Assembly (NCBI RefSeq): GCF_000407485.1
Contig: NZ_ASWD01000003.1
Coordinates: forward strand, 186,001 to 250,000
Origin: Enterococcus pallens ATCC BAA-351
GTDB taxonomy: Bacteria > Bacillota > Bacilli > Lactobacillales > Enterococcaceae
Reading direction: 5' to 3'
Length of the DNA: 64,000 nucleotides
The stretch's first letter is position 1. Each line of letters opens with the position of its first letter. The notes under the pieces are model-generated. The model did not search any database and had not been told where the DNA came from. It was given only the letters and a program-made list of their open reading frames with translations. The position numbers and the translations under genes are program-made. Shown piece after piece: positions 16,602-26,088 of the stretch.

Positions 16602-17612
16602 TCACTTCACTATTCGACGAAGATTGGTCATCAAGTCATAGTATTTTTCTTCGTATTCTTTACTACTACAGTTCACGCAAGGATTTTGAAAAGAATCATC
16701 GTATTGTTGATAGCGAATCAATTTTTCTTTAATAGCTGCCTGCTCCTCGTCCAAGTTTGCCTTAAAGTTGCGATCGATTTCTCGAAGATCAGAGTCAATC
16801 TGTTTCCGGTATTCTGAGGGAGTGGTACCGAAATGCTTTCGAAAGGCCTTGTTAAATGACTTCACATCACTAAAGCCATTTTCGAAGGAGATGGTCGCCA
16901 CCTTTTTAGTCGTCATGGCCAACTCTCGGATTCCTTTTTGCAGCCGACAACGGGTCAGGTATTCATAAAAATTGATGCCTAACTCGATTTTAAAAATCTT
17001 AGAGAGATAGGTCGTGGAATAGTTGCATTCCTTCGCCAATTGTTCCAAGGTCAGCTCCCCACTACAGTTTTCTTCGATGTACTGAATGGCATGATCCAAG
17101 AATATCCGCTTCTGGCCCACGGAGTAACCACCCTGCTTAGTGTCTGACGTAAAAAATTCAAATAAAATCTCGGCAATCTTAAATAGCAAGGCATTGTTTT
17201 TCAACTTACTAGTCCTTTTTTCATTATTAAGTAATTGTAGTTGGGACAAGTCTTTGCGCAACAGTTGAAAGAGCGGATTGCGGGGTTCATCACTGGAGTT
17301 TAATTCAAATCGTCCTTCCGAAATATCGATCCCTTGGGAAGAAAAAAATTCTGGAGAAATATGTAGTCTCATGGCGATGCTGTTCGGCACCGTCGCGAAT
17401 GTCGCATGACCACAGTTCGAGTTAATCACTAGCAAGTCATTTTCGTCTAAGGAAAAGCTTTGCCCATCCACATTGACCTCAATCTTCCCCGTAATCAACC
17501 AAAGCAGCTCAATCTCTGGATGCCAATTATAATGATAACTACCGATACGGTACAACAGCTGATCATAGGCGATTTTCATATTATCAAAGAGATATTCTTT
17601 TCGAATTTCCAC
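16602..17612 (-). CDS. AraC-family regulator of the tartrate operon
   Basis: A 336-residue regulator. The N-terminal cupin (about 1-120; IGSYHYNWHPEIELLWLITG) is the likely effector domain. A C-terminal double HTH lies at about 180-280, with LAKECNYSTTYLSKIFK and the AraC signature FSDVKSFNKAFRKHFGTTPSEYR. An extra tail of about 50 residues carries NPCVNCSS, whose paired cysteines might sense metal or redox state. GTG 17612 follows CAGGAGTG. It is directly upstream of ttdA on the same strand and is inferred to activate that operon in response to a carboxylate. Confidence 0.85.
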   Translation of the reverse strand: MEIRKEYLFDNMKIAYDQLLYRIGSYHYNWHPEIELLWLITGKIEVNVDGQSFSLDENDLLVINSNCGHATFATVPNSIAMRLHISPEFFSSQGIDISEGRFELNSSDEPRNPLFQLLRKDLSQLQLLNNEKRTSKLKNNALLFKIAEILFEFFTSDTKQGGYSVGQKRIFLDHAIQYIEENCSGELTLEQLAKECNYSTTYLSKIFKIELGINFYEYLTRCRLQKGIRELAMTTKKVATISFENGFSDVKSFNKAFRKHFGTTPSEYRKQIDSDLREIDRNFKANLDEEQAAIKEKLIRYQQYDDSFQNPCVNCSSKEYEEKYYDLMTNLRRIVK

Positions 17613-17787
17613 GGTGTTTCACTCCTGTCGTTTAAAGAAGGTAGTTAACTATGTCTCTTACATTATCGTTCTCCTCTATAGTAAAAGAAATCAAGCGTTT
17701 TTGCTACCTAATTTCGCATAATATCGATCCACTATTATGACAACACTAAAAAAGACCCGACACCAAGCCGAGTCTTCTCCCTTCTAT

Positions 17788-18223
17788 TGCTCGCTCCTCC
17801 CCCGGAAGAACTCCTGCAACTCTCGAATCACCGCTGTCTCCAAGTAACGCAGGTGCATCATACCGCTACCGCTGCTTTTTTAATCGCCAGCTCCACACTG
17901 CCGATACCTTTTTTCGCCATCCAAAGACTGCTGTTGACGGAAAACGCCTGGAGCTTGTTTTTCTCCACATAGGTCAACTGCCGGGTCAGCATCAGATAGC
18001 CCTGGATGCACAGGCGATGTCTGCTCTGAATCTGGTAGCCTTGATAATGACTGTCTAGCCAGCAACCAATCAGAATCAGCACAATCCCTGGCGCCAATAC
18101 CCCGCCAATCCAAGCATTAAAGAAGAAACTGCCAATACAAGGAATCAGTAACAGCAAGAAACAGCGGCTAAAATACCAAAGCCAGCCTCGACCGCAATAC
18201 TGCATGGTGCTAATTACTTGCAA
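17788..18223 (-). pseudogene. YdbT-like bacterial PH-domain protein, C-terminal fragment
   Basis: The frame at 17858-18223 encodes two membrane segments followed by a PH-like block (YVEKNKLQAFSVNSSLWMAK). It stops early after KKAAVAV, and the next frame continues SGSGMMHLRYLETAVIRELQ to a stop at about 17788. This is the C-terminal end of a bPH2/YdbT-type protein that has lost its N-terminus and gained a frameshift. It is a non-functional remnant at the right edge of the cargo. The family call is moderate. Confidence 0.6.
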
Positions 18224-18332
18224 GCCGATTCAAAACTGTCAGCTATATGTTACATATTTTATTGTTGTAGAATTGATGAATTTTTAGTAGCCTCTCATCA
18301 CCAATTTACTACCTACCCATGCAGGGCTGAAA

Positions 18333-18407
18333 TCGAGTAGGAGGTGAGGGATTAGCTCCCTCACCGACCTCTCACAGCACCGTGCGTACGGTTCCGTACA
18401 CGGCGCT
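18333..18407 (-). ncRNA. Group II intron 3' end (domains V-VI), remnant
   Basis: On the minus strand AGCGCCG and CGGTGCT form the domain V-like hairpin (18376-18407), including the AGC triad. A GGTGAGGGA/TCCCTCACC hairpin follows, as in domain VI, ending near CTACTCGAT. The rest of the intron is broken: an IS fragment and then the reverse-transcriptase N-terminus lie further upstream in the same orientation. It cannot splice as it stands. Confidence 0.65.
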
Positions 18408-18440
18408 TCGGTAAATCAGTCTTTTGGCTGTTAATTTCGG

Positions 18441-18646
18441 TTCTATAATATTTCGTGTTGGTGGAAAATCGAAGCCGATTTTCTGCCAACACTTTTTTCT
18501 CGTATTCAAATCAAAAAGAGACTCACATTTGGTAAAATTAGTCGACTAAAACAATACCCTACCAAAGGAGTCTCTCAATGGATAATCATACTAGAAAATT
18601 ACTTGGATTAACAGATAAATCTTTACAATTTGAAGAAGAATGGTTA
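18441..18646 (+). mobile_element. Left end of an ISL3-like insertion sequence, truncated
   Basis: From about GGTTCTATAATATTTCG the sequence reads as an IS left end and leader. ATG 18578 then starts a transposase (MDNHTRKLLGLTDKSLQFEE) that resembles ISL3-family N-termini. After about 22 codons it jumps into the minus-strand reverse-transcriptase fragment. The right part of the IS and the middle of the intron are gone, which suggests insertion into the intron followed by deletion. The family name rests on memory of that N-terminus. Confidence 0.5.
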
Positions 18647-18938
18647 GTTGTTGGGCAATCGCTTGTTGAACCACTCGGTCTACGACAGTGGGGATACCTA
18701 ACGGTCTTTGTCCACCACCAGACTTTGGGATGTGAACTCGTTTTACTGGTTTTGGACGATAGGTTCCTTTTCGTACTTCTTCCAGAATTACTTGTCCATA
18801 TTTAGCAAAGTAAGCTTCAATTTCATACACCGTCATATTGTCTATTCCTGGTGCGCCTTTATTACTCTTGACTCGCTCTTTTGCCATTTCAAAGTTACTT
18901 TCATCGGCTAGCTGTTTTGGGTTTTGATGATCAACCAA
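18647..18938 (-). pseudogene. Group II intron reverse transcriptase, N-terminal fragment
   Basis: About 95 residues of an LtrA-type maturase: KERVKSNKGAPGIDNMTV, then YRPKPVKRVHIPKSGGGQRP and LGIPTVVDRVVQQAIAQQL, the first RT motifs. The catalytic YADD region and the maturase domain are missing. The frame then runs into IS sequence. The intron 3' end survives at 18.33-18.41 kb, so this was once a complete intron. Confidence 0.8.
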
Positions 18939-19096
18939 TCGCTAGTCTAACTTACCCAGAAATTACTACAATCCGGCAACCAATTGAGGAAATGGGGGCC
19001 TTAGCTACTAAGACTCTTATCTCGAGCATTGAAGGGAACCCACCAATAGAAATGCTAACACTTAAAACACAATTGATTATTCGTGACTCTGTTTGA
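18925..19096 (+). pseudogene. LacI-family regulator, C-terminal fragment
   Basis: On the plus strand the frame VLGFDDQPIASLTYPEITTI...RQPIEEMGALATKTL is the typical last 55-60 residues of a LacI/GalR sugar-binding domain, ending at a stop at 19096. Nothing of the DNA-binding part is present. It abuts the reverse-transcriptase fragment and lies opposite in strand to all working ICE genes, so it is debris from a replaced cargo or an earlier insertion. Confidence 0.75.
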
Positions 19097-19146
19097 TAGA
19101 TAGAGATGTCTTTCTCAGCAACACATAGAAACTCGACTCGAATGTC

Positions 19147-20064
19147 TTACTCAGAGTCAATAATTCTCCAGTTCCCATCTTTTTGTAATCCCAATTCATA
19201 CTGAAAGCAATTTGTTGTTTTTGATAAATCATCAAGATACTCTACATCAACTTTCACTTGTACATTTTTTTCATTTTGTGTATAAATTGGATTCACTAAT
19301 TCCACAAATTTTAAGTTCGTATTGATTAGTTGCATTGTCCCATCTTCAACATAATATTCTAATTCCTTTTTGGATGCTGTTGGATAGAGTTTGAAAAATG
19401 TTCCTAAAAACTCAGTGATTTCTTCCGCGGTTTTGGCATTAATATCTGAATCAGTTTCAACTTGTTTTGCTTGGTAATTGGCTTTACCTGGTTTTGCAAT
19501 CATAGTCGGCAAGCTTGTCACAATATGGTTGCCTTTTTTATCCTCATGGATTGCCACTCGATACGCAGAAGAAATTTGTTGCGCTTTTTTTCCTTCTGTA
19601 ACCTTTTGATTGATTAAAATGGAGACTATAAATTCTTCTGAGTGCTTCTCAACATCTAGTATTTTTACTGATTGAACTTCGGAACTAGTGGGAATATCCA
19701 CTCGAACCATATCTTGACTTAAATTCAACCCTTCCTCAGTCAGATATTGATCAAGATTTATCATTCTCTTTTCAATGATTTCTTTATCATTTTTCCATGA
19801 AAAATACTCTTTGGCAAAATCCATTGTGAAGTTCTCAACACCAGAAGTGTTCACAATTTTTTCTTTCACGACTACTTTCTCGTGGGTCGTGTGCTGATCA
19901 ATCGCCGTGAAGTTTTTATAGATACCAAAAGCGAGGCTACAAAACAGTAAAAGCCAAAGGGCAAGCACCATTTTCCGATGCTTACCCACTGAAACTATTC
20001 TTTCCTTCTTCTTTTTAGCAGTCTTCTCTTTTTTATTTCGTTCAATTTTTATCTTCATGTTCAT
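19147..20064 (-). CDS. Conjugation protein, Tn916 Orf13 / TcpC-like
   Basis: A 305-residue protein with a basic cytosolic N-terminus, one membrane segment (about 32-50) and an extracellular NTF2-like domain pair, as in TcpC/ConB of Gram-positive type IV secretion. It is a structural part of the mating channel. It is the last gene of the transfer operon, as orf13 is in Tn916, and the next sequence downstream is the cargo scar. Confidence 0.8.
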   Translation of the reverse strand: MNMKIKIERNKKEKTAKKKKERIVSVGKHRKMVLALWLLLFCSLAFGIYKNFTAIDQHTTHEKVVVKEKIVNTSGVENFTMDFAKEYFSWKNDKEIIEKRMINLDQYLTEEGLNLSQDMVRVDIPTSSEVQSVKILDVEKHSEEFIVSILINQKVTEGKKAQQISSAYRVAIHEDKKGNHIVTSLPTMIAKPGKANYQAKQVETDSDINAKTAEEITEFLGTFFKLYPTASKKELEYYVEDGTMQLINTNLKFVELVNPIYTQNEKNVQVKVDVEYLDDLSKTTNCFQYELGLQKDGNWRIIDSE

Positions 20065-20076
20065 TCCTCTTTTCTC

Positions 20077-21081
20077 TCATTTGTATCTGCTAGCTCCGAT
20101 AAGATGCTGCTGCCAATAGTTATCTGTAAGATTCGTCCATCCCACCGGATCCCCCGCATGAAACATTCGGTTCTCTCCTGCATAAATACCGACATGGGTG
20201 ACATAAGTTCCTGCATCATAAGTTGAGTGAAAGAAAATCAAATCGCCTGGCTTGGCATCTTTTAGGTCAATATGAGTCATGGCATCATACTGATCCTGCG
20301 CCACCCGTGGAAGTTTCAGACCAACTTTGGCGTAACACCACTGGGTCAAGCCACTACAATCAAAACCAGTTGTGGGACTCGATCCACCGAATGCATAGGC
20401 AGTGCCTTCATATTTAAACGCTTCATCAAAGATCTTTTGTACTGTTTCATCATCAAATTTACTGGTGGTGAGATATTGTTTCACCAACAAACAATAAAAC
20501 ATATTCCCATAATTATAGCGCCAGCCACCATTTTCCTTAATGGCAATTGGATTGGGATAATCCACTTTTTGGCCGCCTGATTTTTCCTTTGAAAAAGATT
20601 CGGCTAAAGTAAAAGTGTGCTTCTTCCCATTTTTGGCGACATGATCCAAATAGCCGCCACCGTAGTTATAAGCCTGAATGATACTATCTTGGTCACAGCC
20701 CAATTCTTTGGAGCGCTTAACCAAAGACGAAAAATAGAGACATCCTTGTTTGATGGATGCCTCGGTACTTAATGAATTCGGTGGCAAGCCAGCTGACTCA
20801 GAACTTTGCATGACATCTTCCATTGTGCCACCAGATTCAACTTGGATAATTGCCAAAAGAATCGGGACATAGTCTGCTATATCTGATTCTTTGGCATACT
20901 TTTCTACCAGTGACCGATGTTTTAATACTTCTTCTGAGACACTACTGCCACCGGGAGAGGTACCAGAACTGTTGCTTCCTTCACTATCCTCACCAAATAA
21001 TAAGCCGACACACATCAAGATGCCCATAAAAGAAATCGTCAGGATTGCCAACGAGATTGTACTCAAATTTCTTATGGTCAT
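20077..21081 (-). CDS. Cell-wall hydrolase of the conjugation machine (Orf14/CwlT-like)
   Basis: A 334-residue two-domain peptidoglycan hydrolase. It has a membrane anchor (about 8-30), a lysozyme-like domain (about 55-190; ILAIIQVESGG with its catalytic Glu) and an NlpC/P60 endopeptidase (about 215-334; FDCSGLTQW with the catalytic Cys, THVGIY with the His). It opens the wall for the channel. Its ATG overlaps the stop of the orf15-like gene (ATGA). Confidence 0.92.
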   Translation of the reverse strand: MTIRNLSTISLAILTISFMGILMCVGLLFGEDSEGSNSSGTSPGGSSVSEEVLKHRSLVEKYAKESDIADYVPILLAIIQVESGGTMEDVMQSSESAGLPPNSLSTEASIKQGCLYFSSLVKRSKELGCDQDSIIQAYNYGGGYLDHVAKNGKKHTFTLAESFSKEKSGGQKVDYPNPIAIKENGGWRYNYGNMFYCLLVKQYLTTSKFDDETVQKIFDEAFKYEGTAYAFGGSSPTTGFDCSGLTQWCYAKVGLKLPRVAQDQYDAMTHIDLKDAKPGDLIFFHSTYDAGTYVTHVGIYAGENRMFHAGDPVGWTNLTDNYWQQHLIGASRYK

Positions 21082-23201
21082 TTAGTCTCACCCGGCCTTA
21101 GTTTTGGAGGATGACTCACTCTTTTTTGTACTTTTCGATTGCCTGCTTTTGCAAGAATAGATCGCTTCTTCGCCTGTTGGATAGGAGTCACTTTTCTTAC
21201 TGGTTGATTATTTTCTTTCGTACTCAATTTTTGATTTGAGAGTCTTCTTTTGATTTCAGGATTCGAATTCATTTTTACAATTCGATTGGCTGGTACATTC
21301 TTTGGTATCTTACTTTTCTGAGATTTGGATTCCTCTTTTATCGGAACATTGCTCCTACCTTTTCTATGACGATTTGCTGAATTTCCCAATACTTTCCGCT
21401 TTTCAGCCATTTTTTCATCTCTACGTTGTCGTTGTTTTTCTCGCAACTCCGCTCGATTCGCTTTTTCTTGGACAAGTCCACGCTTGAATTCTTCTGGTGC
21501 TTTTTTCGTCTTTTCGATTTCTTTATGCAGATTGTATTTCAAATTAGTTGGTGTATTCCTTACTTGATCCTTTACTTGTTGTGCTTTGGCTTTTACCATT
21601 GATTGGGTATCTAGTCCCTTGCCGATTTTTCTTCCGGCCAAATTCATTCGAGATTGTTTCTTATTTTTTGAGATTGGATTTTCCTTATTCGGGTCAGATA
21701 TTACCTCTTTATTGTTAGATAATGATGGATTCTTTCGTGGAGAACAACCAGAAGACTTCGATCTGGTTTTTGATTGATCTTTTGCTAGTTTCCCACCAAC
21801 TGCTGCACCACCACCAAAAGCCAATGTTCGCCCAACATTTCGATTAAGTTGCCGTAGTTTACGATTCATCAACATTTGCGGTTTCCGCATGACACGTCTG
21901 CCCATTGACTGGCTATCATTGCTTTGGAGGTTGAACATACTCATAATGACCCCCAATTTGAAATAAATCCCGGCAAAAGTCACAATTTGCAGAAATGCTA
22001 CCATAAAGAAGGGATAGGTCGCTGAAATATTGAAAAACATGGTAGAAATACTGAATGCCGTGGTGATAACCAAGGTCACTCCCGCTCGCATCATAATCGT
22101 ATTGAATAAGCGAATAATCGCCTTTTTCCCCAAACTTTCATAAGTTGGCAACATCGACAATAAAAAGCTAATAGGTAGAAACATCGCAAAGATAATGAAG
22201 AGAATTTGTGAAAACAACATAATTCCTGTCAGAAGAAAGACAAAGAAGGAAATCCCAATATTGAACAGCACCAAAAAAATCACGGTCCCTAAGCGGCTCA
22301 TGGTCTTGGTTATACTTAGATTCGCATTGTCATTGTCTTCAATCTCCGCTTTGACCGCTTCTTCCCGATCCTTGCCCTTGTTTTCATCCGGACTCACGGA
22401 TAGAATCTTGTTGACCCGATCTTCGCCAATTTCCTCTATATTGGAATCATCAAATTGCAACAAGAGCCAAGGTTGTTGGACTTGGATGGAAAACAAACTA
22501 TCACGAATCAAATCCACGCTATCTTTTCCTTGGCTTTCTGAATTGGGTACCACAATCTCCGTTCCGAGGCTAAGAGCCGTCTCGCTAACATCTGAGCTAA
22601 AGTCATTGATTTTCGTAATATAGGTAGGCGCATAGGCAATAAAGGAGCCCGAAAGTAGAAAGATTACTACAAAATTTACTACTCCTCGAACTGCCTTTGT
22701 AGTTTCTCTCTTGAGTAAGCCGGTATACGCCACATAAACTCCTAATGCCAAAATCATCAATAACAGAAATCCAAAGTAGAATCCCGAGGTCTGTAATCCA
22801 TTTTCAGTAATACCAGCTAGCGTCTGGATATTCTTCCCAATACTTTCTGCCGTATCTGAAATGAAATCTAACTTATAGGCTTCTTGAACCACATAACCAG
22901 TGGCATTCGATAAATACAAACTAACGGTCCAAATAAAATTGGTAATGGCATAAAGGCCATACATCACGCTCTTGCCTAAGCCATCACCCCAATTCCAAGG
23001 CAGCCAATCCCAAGAACTATCTACAAAAAAATCAAGTTGATAGTTGTTCAAGGAATATTGGGAGTAGAGATTTCCCGCTTCCACCGTATCATCGACTAAT
23101 CCCGTTGCTTCTGCCACCGTCCCGACTAAGCTCAAAAGAATGATAAGAGAAAATAGGCAAACTAAAACAATTCCCACAATTCGAAAAAGTTTCTTCTTCA
23201 T
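21078..23201 (-). CDS. Conjugation membrane protein (Orf15/ConG-like)
   Basis: About 707 residues from ATG 23201, preceded by GGAGTGAAGGG; the open frame runs 21 codons further up. A signal-like segment and six to seven further membrane helices fill residues 1-440, then there is a basic, Lys/Arg/Asn-rich tail of more than 250 residues. This is the VirB6-like membrane subunit of Tn916-type transfer systems. The long basic tail is low-complexity and may contact DNA or the ATPases. Confidence 0.85.
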   Translation of the reverse strand: MKKKLFRIVGIVLVCLFSLIILLSLVGTVAEATGLVDDTVEAGNLYSQYSLNNYQLDFFVDSSWDWLPWNWGDGLGKSVMYGLYAITNFIWTVSLYLSNATGYVVQEAYKLDFISDTAESIGKNIQTLAGITENGLQTSGFYFGFLLLMILALGVYVAYTGLLKRETTKAVRGVVNFVVIFLLSGSFIAYAPTYITKINDFSSDVSETALSLGTEIVVPNSESQGKDSVDLIRDSLFSIQVQQPWLLLQFDDSNIEEIGEDRVNKILSVSPDENKGKDREEAVKAEIEDNDNANLSITKTMSRLGTVIFLVLFNIGISFFVFLLTGIMLFSQILFIIFAMFLPISFLLSMLPTYESLGKKAIIRLFNTIMMRAGVTLVITTAFSISTMFFNISATYPFFMVAFLQIVTFAGIYFKLGVIMSMFNLQSNDSQSMGRRVMRKPQMLMNRKLRQLNRNVGRTLAFGGGAAVGGKLAKDQSKTRSKSSGCSPRKNPSLSNNKEVISDPNKENPISKNKKQSRMNLAGRKIGKGLDTQSMVKAKAQQVKDQVRNTPTNLKYNLHKEIEKTKKAPEEFKRGLVQEKANRAELREKQRQRRDEKMAEKRKVLGNSANRHRKGRSNVPIKEESKSQKSKIPKNVPANRIVKMNSNPEIKRRLSNQKLSTKENNQPVRKVTPIQQAKKRSILAKAGNRKVQKRVSHPPKLRPGETK

Positions 23202-23205
23202 CCCT

Positions 23206-25653
23206 TCACTCCATTCTCTCTTGAACCGGTGGACGAGTATCAAAAGCATGGAAGAGTTCTTCAAAGACTGGATGAACTTGGACTACGCCTACTCGACCGT
23301 ACAAGTCTTGCATCAAGCATTGACCGTTTTCCAAATCTCGCAGGCGTTTTTGGTTGCTTTCATCCTCTTGATCCAATCCAAAGAATTCCAAGGTCTTCTT
23401 GATTTCATGAATATCGGTACTGCGAAAAGCAAACTTTAGCCCAATATTGTTCTTCAAGCGCTCATCCAGTAAATCATCACTGTTTTGCGTGACAAAGTAA
23501 ACTCCGGCATTCATGGCCCGACCAGCACGCACTAATTTATTCGATAACGTTTTTCCTTGAGCCACTTGAAGAAACGACCATGCTTCATCCAGGTCCACAA
23601 TTTTGAAGATTTCTCGATTACTATGAATAAAGTCCAAAGCAAAAGTGGATATAACAATTAGCATGGAGACACTAAGCAATTCCATGGTGGTGTATTCTTC
23701 AAAAGTCGTTTCCGCATCGGGTAAAACCAGATCCGCCACTTGGATGATATTCAGCTGTTTGTCTAAGCTAATCGATTGGGTAATCGAACCATCTGAGAAA
23801 AGTAAATGGGCAAAATCATAATCAGTAAAGGACTCAATATGATCCGCGATATTTTCTGCGACTGGTGATTCGTCTTTACGCAATTCAGTGATGACTTGTA
23901 ATAACCCTCGCTGATTGCTCTGGGTAACCGTTCGAATGGCCTTGCGTAAAACCGGAAACTTCTCCCCATCTCGACTGGAAATTCCTGTTAAGAAAGTCAG
24001 AATATCAATTGCTAGACTTTCCGAGTCCTTCTTTTTCTTCATAATCACATAGGGATCAAGTAGGCCTTGATTTTCTGGCTTACTAGTCAAGTTGAGAATA
24101 TTAATCTCCTCCGTAATTTCTGGCAAGGTTTCTTTCCAGCCACCACGCTCCCCTTTTGGATCGACAATCACGGCTTGACCACCAAAAAGGACGGCATAGT
24201 AGACTAAGAGATTGTTACTAAAAGATTTCCCACCACCAAGAGAACCAAGGAAAGCGGCGGCTAGTGCATTGGTTACTGAACCTTTTACCCCTTGTGAGGC
24301 CAATGCCGGTTTCAGGTAAACATTACGCCCCGTATCCACGTTGTAACCAAAGTAAATTCCTTCTAACTCGCCTAGCATCTGAGTAGCCCCAAAACCAAGT
24401 CCGGCGAGAAAATCAGAAGTAACATACTGGATATAGTCACTCATATATCGCTTATTAGATGGTAAGAATTCTTCATGTAATCCCATCATATCGCCATAGG
24501 ATCGGACTAGTTTCACATTGGTATCATCATAGAAATCGAACACTTCATCACAGCGGCGTTTTAGTTCATCCACTGATTCCGCACTCACCCGAACCACATA
24601 ACTCAATTTGTACATGGATTCTTTTGACTGATCCAAGGTAGTTTCCAATTCGTCTACGGAATCCAAAGCATCTAAGACATTGGCATTCGTTTCATTGTCA
24701 GATTGATAAGCATGGTTATCTAAATCTTTTAGTTCCTTTTTCTTATTGCGAACGGTAGCTAAGGCCTTTTTGTTCGTCACAATTTCCACATTCATGGAAG
24801 TATCAATGGGAAAAGTGAATTGTTGTTGCTGGTAATAGAAAAGTTCCGAAGAAGGAAACTCCATCTCTCCTACAATCGTATTGATTGTTAAGTAAGTTAA
24901 ATACGATTCATGATTTTCATGTTCCATCCGTAAGTAACGAGGCTTTTCTTCAACCAAACAACGACTGGGACGTAGCAGGTCATAACGTTTCACCAGCGTT
25001 TCTGATTTTAGCTTTTTCTTTGGTAGCTGAAATTCATATTCTTCAAACGGTGTCCCTTTTTCACCATAGATATGTTCAATCAAGTAAGTCAGATCGCTCG
25101 GTGTGACTCGTCTGACTTTAAATCTTCGAGCCAATTTACTTTCCATTAGTTTTTCAAGCTTGGTATATCGACGAATTTCTTCATTAGATAAGGAAACAAA
25201 ATCCCCCATCAAATGATGATTCACCCCATAGACAAATTCTTGAAGCCCAGAAAGGAAAGATTTCTTGAGACTCTTTAGATTGACCTCCTCATCTGTGGCA
25301 ATCAGTTTAAAGCCAATAAAAAAGCGATAATCAATCTGACTATCGCCAATCATAGATACTAATGCATCTGTCTGTAAATCAATTCGTTGTAATGCAACTT
25401 CTTTGAGTCGCCCGGTAATCTCTTTCTTCGATCGTTCTTGCGTGGCCCGAATACTACTTTCTGTGGCAATTTGTAAGGCATGGATCTTGCCTTCTCTGTT
25501 CTGGGCAATCAATTGACGAAAGCTATCGTGTACTTGATATTTCTGTTCAGGTGATAAGAAGGAATAGTTATAAGGCACTAATTCATAGTAGGCAAAACAC
25601 TCGCCTTCTTGGTTAAAGACAAGATTATTCTCGATATACTTAATCGGGTACAT
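23206..25653 (-). CDS. VirB4-type conjugation ATPase (Orf16/ConE-like)
   Basis: An 815-residue VirB4/TraE-family ATPase. The Walker A loop is in FLGSLGGGKSFSNN (about 460-475), Walker B in KIVDLDEAW (about 690), and YFVTQNSDDL follows it. It powers the Tn916-type channel at the inner face of the membrane. Its start overlaps the end of the orf17-like gene by 14 bases and its stop lies four bases before the orf15-like start. Confidence 0.95.
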   Translation of the reverse strand: MYPIKYIENNLVFNQEGECFAYYELVPYNYSFLSPEQKYQVHDSFRQLIAQNREGKIHALQIATESSIRATQERSKKEITGRLKEVALQRIDLQTDALVSMIGDSQIDYRFFIGFKLIATDEEVNLKSLKKSFLSGLQEFVYGVNHHLMGDFVSLSNEEIRRYTKLEKLMESKLARRFKVRRVTPSDLTYLIEHIYGEKGTPFEEYEFQLPKKKLKSETLVKRYDLLRPSRCLVEEKPRYLRMEHENHESYLTYLTINTIVGEMEFPSSELFYYQQQQFTFPIDTSMNVEIVTNKKALATVRNKKKELKDLDNHAYQSDNETNANVLDALDSVDELETTLDQSKESMYKLSYVVRVSAESVDELKRRCDEVFDFYDDTNVKLVRSYGDMMGLHEEFLPSNKRYMSDYIQYVTSDFLAGLGFGATQMLGELEGIYFGYNVDTGRNVYLKPALASQGVKGSVTNALAAAFLGSLGGGKSFSNNLLVYYAVLFGGQAVIVDPKGERGGWKETLPEITEEINILNLTSKPENQGLLDPYVIMKKKKDSESLAIDILTFLTGISSRDGEKFPVLRKAIRTVTQSNQRGLLQVITELRKDESPVAENIADHIESFTDYDFAHLLFSDGSITQSISLDKQLNIIQVADLVLPDAETTFEEYTTMELLSVSMLIVISTFALDFIHSNREIFKIVDLDEAWSFLQVAQGKTLSNKLVRAGRAMNAGVYFVTQNSDDLLDERLKNNIGLKFAFRSTDIHEIKKTLEFFGLDQEDESNQKRLRDLENGQCLMQDLYGRVGVVQVHPVFEELFHAFDTRPPVQERME

Positions 25654-26032
25654 AGTTTACACTCCTTACCAAAGTGACAGGTTCATCCCATCGTTTCTTC
25701 TTTTCTTTGACTTTCTTTCCTGCAAAAGTAACCTTAAACCGCAAGTGATAACTGATAAAGGACCGTAAAAATCCCAATGGCTTCTTGCCGTCAAAGGTCT
25801 TTTGCGACATAAACCACATAACCGCCGCCGGTATGCCCAAGTATTTTAAAAAAGCCCCCTCTATCATAGACAGCGGAGGCACATGGGCAAATACGATGAC
25901 AAACAGCAAGGACAAAACAAACCAAGCCATCTGGTTAAAGGTCACAGGAAAAGGCAGCTGAAAGTCATTAACCGCGTATATGACTTTTTCAACTGCCCAG
26001 ATACTAGTATAACTTTTTATTTTCTTCATCAA
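25640..26032 (-). CDS. Conjugation protein, Orf17/TcpE-like
   Basis: A 130-residue protein with two adjacent membrane helices (about 30-75) and a basic C-terminus. Size, topology and position immediately before the VirB4 gene match Tn916 Orf17/TcpE, a small channel component. A ribosome site (AAAGGAATG) precedes ATG 26032. Confidence 0.82.
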   Translation of the reverse strand: MMKKIKSYTSIWAVEKVIYAVNDFQLPFPVTFNQMAWFVLSLLFVIVFAHVPPLSMIEGAFLKYLGIPAAVMWFMSQKTFDGKKPLGFLRSFISYHLRFKVTFAGKKVKEKKKRWDEPVTLVRSVNYVPD

Positions 26033-26088
26033 ATCATTCCTTTAAAAAGAAGGATAGTTTAGAAATCAACTACCCTTCAATAATTTTG

